The notes beneath the pieces were generated by a model. The model had not been told where the DNA came from. It did no database searches and worked only from the letters and a program-made list of their open reading frames with translations. The position numbers were made by a program, and so were the translations under genes. Shown here piece by piece: positions 23,001-31,065 of a stretch of DNA of 64,000 nt (position 1 is the stretch's first letter; the number at the start of each line of letters is the position of its first letter). Origin of the DNA: Strigamia acuminata (taxonomy: Eukaryota; Arthropoda; Chilopoda; Geophilomorpha; Linotaeniidae); NCBI GenBank assembly GCA_949358305.1, contig OX442314.1, forward strand, positions 43,346,581-43,410,580, in the 5' to 3' direction.

Positions 23001-24195
23001 TAAGGCTTTGACAAAAGCCACGAGCGCTAACTGCGTTCAAGAATTAAGATCTGTTACAAACAGATGGGGACACCCCAAAAAGATTGTGAGCGATAACGGA
23101 AAACAATTTGTTTCCGATATTTACAATGAGTATTGCGAAATGTACAACATTCGCCCGTCCCATACAAGCACGTATCATGCCCAGGCGAACCCGACAGAGC
23201 GAGCCAATAGAGATATAAAAACCATGCTGGCTGTGTACACAGATGTGCACACGCAATGGCCACGATATTTAGACGAATTCGCGTTCTCGATGAGAAATAA
23301 TGTCTCAGCGGCAACGGGCTCAAGCCCGATGTTACTGAACACGGGACAAATCGTAACATTACCTTTCGACCCAAGGATTATTAAACATGCCAATCCATTT
23401 GACAAAGAAAATCCAGAAAAATATGTCAGAGTACTATTGGATGTATTGCGCAGATCGCATCAAGAGATGCATCGCAGAATTCAATTGAATTTTGAACGAC
23501 ATAGGAAAATACACGAACAAAAGTTCGTAATTACGGAGTTTGAAGTTGGAGATTTAGTTTGGAAACAAACTCACATTCTCTCGTGCGCAGATAAAAATAT
23601 TTCTGCTGGTTTCGCAGAGAAGAGAGATGGTCCGTGGGAAATTACTAAAGTACTTCCAGGCGGAGCGTATAAATTACGCAAATTAGCTGATGGTTCGATT
23701 GAAAAATCAGTAAATATTAAAGCGTTGTATCCTTATACTCCGTCGTACCCGATTGAGACTTGGAAAGTAGGACAAAAGTCTGCCTCTTACTCGCCTCAAG
23801 AAAATCCTAAATGGATGGACGAGAGTAATCAACTTCCGGATGCTGAAGAAATGGAATTAATTCCTGAAACTTCTTCAGAAATTCCAATGGAATTATCCGA
23901 CTCAACTTCGGTGCAAATTGACAAATCTGCGCCCATTAAGTCTAAACATAGACATAGACAACGATTAACTGCTATAGAAAAGAAAGCGGCGTTGAAAAGA
24001 GGTGAAACTCCAAAGAAACCACCTCGAAAACCCCGCAAACCCCAACCGGTAGTTCCACGAACTAGCACTCGTCCACGACGAGAACGAAAACCAAATCCTA
24101 AATATGCAGATGAAAATTTCGTGCGAAACATCACTGCAGTATTTAAAAAACCATACCAACAACGAGGAAAAGCCTCAAAGTTCTGTTGGAATTGA
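20065..24195 (+). CDS. pol: Element C pol polyprotein (PR-RT-RH-IN)
   Basis: 1376 residues from the first ATG; by frameshift the protein would begin at 19997. Retropepsin active site ALMDTGASQCYIG is near residue 88. RT has SYRMCIDYRWLNA, TSIDLVKGYYQVEM, VRMPFGLCNAPCTFQ and YLDDVIVYS (about 433). RNase H has MTDASHEGLG, TTPELECLAVVWAI and VADALSRAP. Integrase has a zinc motif (GHPLSGHAGMSKTL ... CTHCAQYKP), MDLMGPKP, SDNGKQF and YHAQANPTERANRD with the Asp-Asp-Glu triad. A Lys/Pro/Arg-rich C-terminal tail follows. No stop or frameshift: this pol appears intact. Confidence 0.95.
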   Translation: MDVDTTCLEIATSHSGGVEENLQEMTEQLKNLTLFPHKCYTKKFCRLRRLNRVIGGNNLHNITLGNNKDDPRMKITIGGLTYNALMDTGASQCYIGEQLLSETQALPEFLQEAPRNMLVNAVGVAHKPVGQITLCVQWADEFTPMNFIVLAKRVCGLILGHNFMRRQKISPHPHLQEFSCADKPNWSAPYESEEANLALAPLNRITFDYLGLSSTLNSIELTDTPVLTWDEKLVEESDCTPEQRLALREVVNSIPNVFRDQVGCTNVTQHRIKFKEGHSLPKMQYRMYNPAKRAIMTKLAAELEQDGLIEKAKGPFISHPVIVAKPDGSYRMCIDYRWLNAITEVEVIQMPSIDLLLHNTGPAKYFTSIDLVKGYYQVEMCKEDRPKTAFYTPNGPYQFVRMPFGLCNAPCTFQRLMEGILGSALQDYALVYLDDVIVYSDNWDDHLKHVRDVLERLNQANMTINKAKSRFGRTELKFLGHWIKPEGLFGDPDKISAIMKFPTPTCAKDIQRFHGMTNFFRKFVPNHGTIAAPYTRMMNEKTPFEWGDEQTEAFNKIKELLCGDNCLHKPDMTLPFVVMTDASHEGLGAVLCQDVNIFDEKKQKNISVPRPVAYASRVLRGAEKRYTTPELECLAVVWAIDRFKPYLEYGTFTLESDAEALKWLMRTPEPSGKFGRWALRIQCGNFKIVFRKGAANQVADALSRAPLTEEDIPLRDHVEPVEIKQYWPEWDGNPSVSLNRAPEKREYLASVRSYFSENSKECSEEKEGEEVQETLYSALTEVLKEVPPTRREIIDAQLLDIECKRIREYLLNDKVVGIPQSEIKEWKNKVKNYCLDKKEVDGDQMIIYFNPSFEEELNDSGNGFKAVVPSSLVKRVLFACHGHPLSGHAGMSKTLEKTRLIYFWPGMSRSVRNYVKSCTHCAQYKPIQQKRHAAPYTPHNMTNPWECINMDLMGPKPAGRSQNQYIFVIIDNCTKFVEIKALTKATSANCVQELRSVTNRWGHPKKIVSDNGKQFVSDIYNEYCEMYNIRPSHTSTYHAQANPTERANRDIKTMLAVYTDVHTQWPRYLDEFAFSMRNNVSAATGSSPMLLNTGQIVTLPFDPRIIKHANPFDKENPEKYVRVLLDVLRRSHQEMHRRIQLNFERHRKIHEQKFVITEFEVGDLVWKQTHILSCADKNISAGFAEKRDGPWEITKVLPGGAYKLRKLADGSIEKSVNIKALYPYTPSYPIETWKVGQKSASYSPQENPKWMDESNQLPDAEEMELIPETSSEIPMELSDSTSVQIDKSAPIKSKHRHRQRLTAIEKKAALKRGETPKKPPRKPRKPQPVVPRTSTRPRRERKPNPKYADENFVRNITAVFKKPYQQRGKASKFCWN

Positions 24196-25239
24196 TAAGT
24201 TTTATTCAAAACTTGAAGACTGTAATTATTTACATGTCTGACAGGTGTAGTGATTTATAATCTCAACACCGGGGGACAAGATATTACGATATTTATGGAA
24301 TTTATATTAAAAATATGAATTTGTTGCGATGAACTAAATATTCGGTAGAATATTTTAATCTTTTGGTCGTATTTACATGTATTTTAACCAAAATACAGAG
24401 AATTACTTTGAAAAGTGATAATCTCGCGTAATTACGAAGGTACGAGACTTACGAGGTGTGATTAAACCTCGAACCCGACAATTAATAGGGAATAAAATTC
24501 CCAGGGTTCATTGCACACAAACACTTCGTTAAACACACGGATATAAGTGACTTCGTCCCTTCGTCCTCTTCACTTTTCGACTCGAGATTTCCACGCTAAT
24601 TCATTTAGTCGACTCAAGTAGGAAAACTAGCTTCAACCGTAAGTAGTTTTCAATAATATTCTTTGACTAAAGAATTTAAAAGAATTGTTCGCAACAATTG
24701 GTAAAATATCGGCGTCCCGATAAAAGTTAAAAAATTCACGTGCTGTTATAAGCGTGAATCGGCATTAAATCACTCTGGAAGTTTAGCTATTCAGTCGAAT
24801 AGTTGGGTTAAATTTAATAATTATTTATTGAGTTTAAGTACGTGGGCACTAATTATTTAAATCAAGTCGCGGTCGAGGCTTGCATAAATTATTTGGCGAT
24901 GAATTTTTCGATGTAAGATATTTATTAGACTAAGTGTTAATTAATTAATACGAAAAGTTATCTTTGATACTCGGAAGTTGGATTAAATAGTTTATAAAAC
25001 TAAGGGGATTTTTTTCTTTTGAAAAATCAACAAGTTGCGATTTTCGATGAAAATCGCTGTCAGGCGAGTCCATTCTCGTGTCATAAACACAAGGGGAATG
25101 TGACTCATTAGTGTCACGTGTTAGGGGTTATAAATAACTCGAGTTGTGTATTTTCGTTGCGAACAATACGTTTTTCTTTGGACTCAAAGAATGACTATTT
25201 AGAGTGGAATTATTTTTAATAATTTATTTGCGTCTGCAG
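24196..25239 (+). other. Noncoding gap between pol and third ORF of element C
   Basis: AT-rich, about 1 kb, without a supported ORF. It ends with atttatttgcgtctgcag (25239), which resembles a splice acceptor placed directly before an ATG. Confidence 0.5.
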
Positions 25240-27612
25240 ATGGGAAGTGGTAAACACCGCTCAAAACGGAGTCATCGACGACACCGTCATGAAAGCTCGT
25301 CCAGCTCGTCCACCTCGTCTAGTGACGAGCAACGCCGTTCAGCGGAACGTGCTTACATGAGGGCCCGACCGATACCGACGGCGCCCGCCTCGATGTACGC
25401 CCTGACGCCGTTGCAACTCGCAACGCTTAATTGGCTGAGCGTCCATCCGGACGGACTTCCGCTCGACTTAAATGCGATGATGCAGGCCCCATCCACATCT
25501 GCACAGCCAACCGTTTATGAGTCGACGCAATTGGCCCCGCTGATCATACTTTTCGGAAATTCGTTTCACAAGTGTTACACGATTCATTGGTTTATACGTC
25601 GGATTAAATGTTTTAAGAAGTCGTCGAAACTCATCATCTTCAACTAATCGCAAAGGTTGCCAACGCATGATTATGAAACGAATGACAGCTTCTTCACAAT
25701 TCTTTTGACTGCTGGAAATTCGATCTGAAATGGGGAAATTCAGAGTTCTCTGGCTGCCGTGCGATTCCGGATCAATTTCAACTGCTTTTCGTTTTCGCGC
25801 AGGTGTAGCTGATTTCGTGTGTTCGATAAATTCCGCTAATAGAGTCCCATGCTTTGTTGTGATATGCCGTTTTAAATTAGCTGTGCTTCCAGCTGCTACC
25901 GAAATCGACAATCCGCAAATAGCACATTTTGCAGAAAAGTTCTTCCCATTGAAACTTATGCATTGAAAAAACTTACCGTCGTATACGGGTTTATTGCGTG
26001 CTTCGATTAACTTCTGAGCTTCAGCTTCCATATTATTACGATCACAGACCTCGGAAAAAGCGATTACGAAACAAAATAGAATTGTAGACTATTGTTGGAA
26101 ATCCACCAAATCCGACTAAACAATGAAATACGCAACAGCTTATCAGGGTCGAATGTCACAAGTTATTTTATTTTAAGAAATTACACTAGTCTTATACTAT
26201 AGAAGTCGTCAATGATTGGCCGAGCAATACAACGTCGGAGGAACGAACTAATTAACGAACTAGAACGTAGTTCGCGTCCAAAAAACGAACTTCGTTCGTT
26301 TTTTTCGTTCTTTAAGAATCGCGAACTAGTTCGCGTTCTTAGTTCGCGAACTAAGAACTAAGTTCGCGAACGCGAACTAATAGTTCTAGTTCGATACAAC
26401 ACTGCGTATCCGCCCGCGAACGTTATCAACTTCCCGTTGGCCCCACATTCACCCGAATTTCGGCCGCCAACTGCAAGCGTGGCGCCCACCGTCGCCAACA
26501 CGTCGAATGCGGCTGCACCGACTGTGGCGGGACAATCAACGTCTGCTGTGCACCTCCCTGCCGGTGCTGAATCCTCGGCATCAGAGTATGGATGGAACGA
26601 GCCGCCACCGGGCGCTCTGCGTTATTCGGAGCCTGTTTCTCGCAACCGCGAGTACCGAGCGGCCAATAAGGCACGAAAGAAGGATGAGAAGGCCCGCCTG
26701 CGCAAGGAGCAGTGCGAACGAGACATGGCAGCCGGAATACCTCACGATAACATCGTGACGGACCAAGCCACGGAGACGATATGCCCATTTTGCGTCGGCT
26801 GTGGGTGGTGCTGCGGTGCATCCGCAGGTTCTTCGCTTATGCGATGTCCAAACTGCCGTGGAAGGAAAACGCGACCGCGTTCGGAGCCGTGGCGCAAGGA
26901 GGTTCAGCCCCACGTGGTGAAAGGCATTAAGCCGAACGAAAAGCGATGTTGGGCTCACTGCCCAAAGTGCCGACTTTTCTTGAATAGTCGCGGCGAAGCG
27001 GTTTACATCGACCCGCGCTTCCTCACCTGGACCCGTGCTGAAGCCAACGCCGGCGTAAGAGTCGAACTCCTTCGACAGTCACCGCCGCCGTCCGAGGACT
27101 CCGAAGTTTCAACTGAAACTGTCCAGGCCGTCGAGAGCGCCGGAAGCGAGGTGCAAGAGGAATTCGTTCGACCAAGAGCGATGTCGCGAGGGCGAGGCTG
27201 TCTGACGCTCGACCGAGCGAGAGAAATCGCCAAGGTTCAACGAACCAACATCTTGGCACGAGGGCGAGCTCGTAAGCTCCAACAGGCCGTAGAAGCGTCG
27301 TCCAAACCCGTGGAGGATCCTCCAGCGGTCGTAATCGACGTGTCGAGCGCTCCTATCGCGCCCAAGTCTGAAACTTCGGACGAAGCACAGTTCGAGGACG
27401 CTGAAGAGTTGCTTTCCGTCGTCGATTTCGTGGCGGAGTTGCTCGAGGATCTGCCGTTTCCGCCTCCGAGTCCGGATGAAATCGAAGCGCCGGAAGAAGC
27501 TGTGTTTTCCGCCGTCTCGACGGAGGCGACTGAAGAATCGGATTTTCTGACTTCAGCTGAAGTCGAGAAAAAGGAAGAAAAAGATTCGACTGACGTCGAA
27601 AAGAAGGAGTAA
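25240..27612 (+). CDS. Third ORF of element C, Cys-rich, disrupted by hAT fragment
   Basis: Begins ATGGGAAGTGG directly after a candidate acceptor, so expression by splicing is likely (inference). The first about 98 residues are basic and Ser-rich (HRRHRHESSSSSS), then a Pro-rich stretch. It is interrupted at about 25540 by a transposon remnant and resumes about 26405 in an open frame to the stop at 27610-27612. The second part has Arg/Lys-rich RAANKARKKDEKARLRKEQC, then CPFCVGCGWCCGASAGSSLM plus RCPNC, and later CWAHCPKC: at least three C-x-x-C pairs, consistent with zinc ribbons. The tail is acidic. It shows no clear similarity to the third ORFs of A and B. Function unknown. Confidence 0.65.
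25540..26031 (-). pseudogene. BED zinc-finger hAT transposase N-terminal fragment
   Basis: Minus-strand frame from 26031 with a BED-type finger: CAICGLSISVAAGSTANLKRH followed by TTKHG (C-x2-C ... H-x4-H). Then comes the hAT region that normally follows it (AVIRFIIMRWQPLRLVEDDEFRRLLKT). The RNase-H-like catalytic core is absent. Intact hAT transposases are around 600 residues; about 165 remain. Confidence 0.75.
25540..26404 (-). mobile_element. hAT-type transposon remnant inside element C
   Basis: The right end carries a hAT-like terminus reading CAGTGTTGTATCGAACTAG from 26404 on the minus strand. About 160 bp of subterminal palindromic repeats built on TTCGCGAACTA follow (26240-26400). The left end lies inside the coding sequence and has no matching terminus, so the 3' part of the transposon was lost. 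TTGGCCCC occurs at both edges (about 25532 and 26437), which could be an 8-bp duplication or deletion microhomology. Confidence 0.7.
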
Positions 27613-28361
27613 AAGGGACAAAGTTAACATTCGTTTATTTTTTCCGAGTGGAGATTTTTATGACTAAAAATACTCCAAGTGTTTTGTTGTGTTTTTGCAA
27701 TTAAGAAATATTCTCATGAGTGTTGTGTTTGTTTGGTTTCAAGATCTTGAACTAATTATTTAAATATTCATAAGAATATAGTTTGATTTAAAATTGGATT
27801 CAATTTAATTTGTTTTGTTTTCCGAATTCAATTTGGTTGTTATTTTGAACTAATCATATTAATATATGTTTGTTTGATTTATTTGCAATTTCATAATTAT
27901 TTGTGGAAATTTTGTGTTTATTTTGCTTTGATCGAAGTATTAAAGAATTTCAAGTTGAAATTCGATAATTTTTATGACAGTCGTAATAAAAATTAGTAGT
28001 TTAGATTTTTCGATAAAATAAAATTTTGCATAAGTTTATTTTTTATTGATTATCTTGTTGACTAATAAGCTATGAATAAGTTTATTTGACGGAGAGATAA
28101 AATTTCTATCGAAATTTGTATTTTCTCGAACATGTATCCATGTTCGGACGAGTTCATTTCCGTCGCTTAGCAACCGGGAGTTGCGCCGTGCAGAGAAGCC
28201 GATTAGTCTAATCGGGTGACGAAGTTTCTGAAAGAAATAACATGATTAAGTTAATAAAATACTTACCAAGTGGATTAATTCGATAGAATTAGGTGAACAT
28301 TCTTATCCATTAAGAATGACAATCGAGAGTTAGTAAACTCTATGCTTGTCACCGGGGGATG
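27613..28361 (+). other. 3' noncoding region of element C
   Basis: AT-rich sequence from the end of the third ORF to the 3' LTR, ending in the polypurine tract ccgggggatg. The start of a tandem-like gttgc(g)ccgtgcagaga segment near 28170 resembles the leader at about 17360 (ggtgtgcagaaaagccg). No gene seen. Confidence 0.5.
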
Positions 28362-30105
28362 TGTGATGATTACAAATCGATAGTTATCAATGTTCACCAT
28401 AGATGGCGCTGTTTAACCAACGCGCGTATTTCAAACTCGGTTAAAGACTAAAAAATGTGATAAATAATTATTTAGACACGGTGAATAAAATATAACTATT
28501 TTATTCGATATAAATTAAGTATTAATTACTTGATGATGTTGATTCTATCGAATCAATATCTACTTTACTTACCTGTCGAAGGGAACCAATTGGACCCTTC
28601 CGGACCCCAACTGGGCCCATCTGGACATAGTCATATATTAGGTCCGGACTAGTGACCCACGAATCCGCCGATTCGTACACTGATTGGCTGTCGCCAATCT
28701 AGTAGTTCTACAGAACTATATAAGCATCAGTTTCTCACTTCCCCTTGCTTGCTTGCTTGATAACTGAACTTGTATATTGTCTGTAGTTGAATTGTTATCG
28801 TTTGATTTCATTATTCTCTATCGACACATCAGGCCACCTCAGCTCTCCACAGATAGTATTCATTACTATCTGTTATTGTTGTTGTAAGGCCTTTTCGGGA
28901 AGGCCAACTCCGGTAATAGACATGCATTCGCATGAAATGGCCCCGTAACGTTAGCCAGCTGTTCTACGGGACAGTAGGACTTCGTACGGTGGCTTAATAT
29001 AACGGTCGTATACAGTACGACCTTGCTAAATGAAAGTAGGTCCCTCAGCTAACTGGCCACAGTCCGCTGCAGGATGGTTGTTGTAAACAGCCCACGCAGG
29101 TTCCCGTCTTTCTACGATTGGTCCTTCCGCTCGTTAAAAGTCGGTAAAGGCTTAATGCACAGGTAACACGCCGGGTTGGTAGCCCGTGAGTAATATCTAA
29201 AGATGTTGCGATAAAACAACTACCTGGATAATGGTAATCCAACGGCAGTGGCCAAATAATATTTTACCCGGTGCTCGATCTGCTGATCCCGCCATCGTAA
29301 GGCATGCTGGCGGATGGAGGTGTCAAAACCTCCCGCGATGGTTCTCTCGACCGTCGTGACGGTCCCCGCCCCATCGTACCCTCCGGGTTAGTAACCCGTG
29401 AACAGGAGTTGAACAACACTGTGTTAAACAAATTACTCGGGCATTGGTAATCCTGTATTGGCAATATCTTTTCATACCGGTAAGTCCATAGAAATGTTTA
29501 CCTGGTGGTTGGTACCACCGATAGCGAGTTAAAGCACACAATTAAATACTCGGCGCCTGATCACGAGATCTTGTCGTCGTAAGGCATGCTGGCGGATGGA
29601 GTCTCAACAACTCCCGCGACGTTCTCTCAATTGTCGTGACGGTCCCCGCCCAATTAATATTTATATAACAATTCATTTGTTGTATTATTTTAATTACTTC
29701 ACTTTATTCATTTGAAACAATGGAATATTCTGCCGAATATTCCTGTTTATGCGTAGGACTCTTCGCATATTTAGATAATCGATGCTGCGGACCAAATACG
29801 TCTCCGTAGCGATATTTGTGACGATGCCGCAAGTCAGCCGTATCCCTCTGGCTTCGCCCGGATCCTCAACCAGTTGATGCCGCCCGTTTACACGCGTCAA
29901 GAACCCATTATTGTTATTATTCAGTAATAAATATGTCATGTCACACTAAAACTGTAAGTTATTTCTACTTGATCACATTCATGTTTGTAAGGGCTTCCGT
30001 AGCTTATCTCGGTTAGGTTGTTGCTAAACTTAGCAACGTCTTGTATAAACCGAATTATCTATCTTAAAAGGACTAATAAATTAGCCCAAAAGTAGAATCG
30101 TCACA
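28362..30105 (+). repeat. 3' LTR of element C
   Basis: Same sequence as 14883-16626 at a constant offset of 13479 bases; I found no difference by eye. It is preceded by the purine tract ccgggggatg (about 28352-28361) and followed by the AGCT duplication. Confidence 0.95.
29171..29651 (+). ncRNA. Duplicated structured module in the 3' LTR of element C
   Basis: Copy of 15692-16172 at the fixed 13479-base offset. Module A copies at 29290-29372 and 29573-29651. Confidence 0.55.
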
Positions 30106-30109
30106 AGCT

Positions 30110-31058
30110 TGACATGCAGTGGCGGAACCAGCTTTCATGTGATTTGCTTTAATAAAGTCGCGTTTCATGATTTCTTCGGGTGGATCAAGGAACTCTTGAT
30201 AACGATCAAGAATCGCTTGAGGAACAAAAGGTAAATCTTCTTTCAAAGACTTGACAAAATTCCAAGACATGGTCTTAGGATTTGGTTGAATATTGAGTCG
30301 ATTCATGAAATCACATCCTAATAAAATAATAGGATATTTATTTCTTAAAATTATGAATGGATGACTTAACATCCCGTGTGTCCACGCAAAAGAAAGTAGG
30401 AGAGTTCCTTCTGGGACTACGTCTTCGGAAGCAGTCGTAACTCTCACATCCGGTCCTATTGGTCGAATTTCATCTTCCAGTTTCAGCAAAATTACTACGG
30501 AGTAGGCCATGAAGCTTCGATTAGCTCCAGAGTCTAACATCCCTGTTATCATACCGTTTGCCGTCTGCAATCGAATCGTCGGCAAATCATTGCTGTTTGG
30601 TATGTCCGCGTACTTGCACTTAAAACGTCGCGGCGGCTTAATTTCTATCGGCGGATCCAATGGTAATTCGTCCAATAAATCATTAGTGACTAGCGTTGTA
30701 GCCATTAATTTTTCAATACAATCATCAAGACCAGGTAAATCAATTTTATCTGACCTTTCAACAATTTCAGGTGTTGGCCTAGCTTTTTCATCTAGTAAAG
30801 TAACAGCATCTTTCATTTTAGATTCCCAATCTACTTTTATTTGTTGAACTTTATCTTTAAAAAATTCCTCAGTGATGTTTTCATTTTGCAGCACAAGCCT
30901 TAAACTGGAAACATCAATTTTTGGAAACATTAAATTATTTTCTAATTCTAATTTAATCTGTGTATTTAAAAATTCATCTAAAATTTGAGATGGTGTTAGT
31001 TCATTTTCCGAGGCGGTAGGCGTCGCATCCACTAGACCGTCTGGATGCGCGCTTACAA
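30110..31058 (-). CDS. Element B pro-pol N-terminal part: retropepsin
   Basis: About 320 residues with the retropepsin active site MLDSGANRSF (Asp-Ser-Gly) near residue 170 and the downstream ILLGCDFMNRL flap/dimer region. The frame is entered from gag by -1 slippage at 31059-31065, so no start codon is needed. It reads into the element C LTR at 30109 and stops soon after, which marks the insertion point. Confidence 0.88.
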
Positions 31059-31065
31059 GTTTTTT
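31024..31065 (-). promoter_or_regulatory. -1 frameshift signal between gag and pol of element B
   Basis: In sense the gag end reads CTA AAA AAC TTG TAA, giving the canonical heptamer A AAA AAC (31059-31065). After a 9-nt spacer an 8-bp stem forms from CGCATCCA (31042-31049 on +) and TGGATGCG (31024-31031 on +) around a 10-nt loop. The -1 frame after the heptamer is open and runs into the protease. Confidence 0.85.

Larger units (their letters stand above)
14883..30105 (+). mobile_element. Ty3/gypsy retrotransposon C nested in element B
   Basis: 15.2 kb, with 1744-bp LTRs (14883-16626 and 28362-30105) that start TGTGATGA and end TCGTCACA. Target duplication AGCT at 14879-14882 and 30106-30109. 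In order: LTR, primer-binding site matching the 3' end of tRNA-Gln, 1.1-kb leader, gag, pol, 1-kb noncoding gap, a third ORF, polypurine tract, LTR. LTR copies read as identical by eye, so insertion is recent. A hAT fragment interrupts the third ORF. Gag and pol look intact. Confidence 0.95.
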
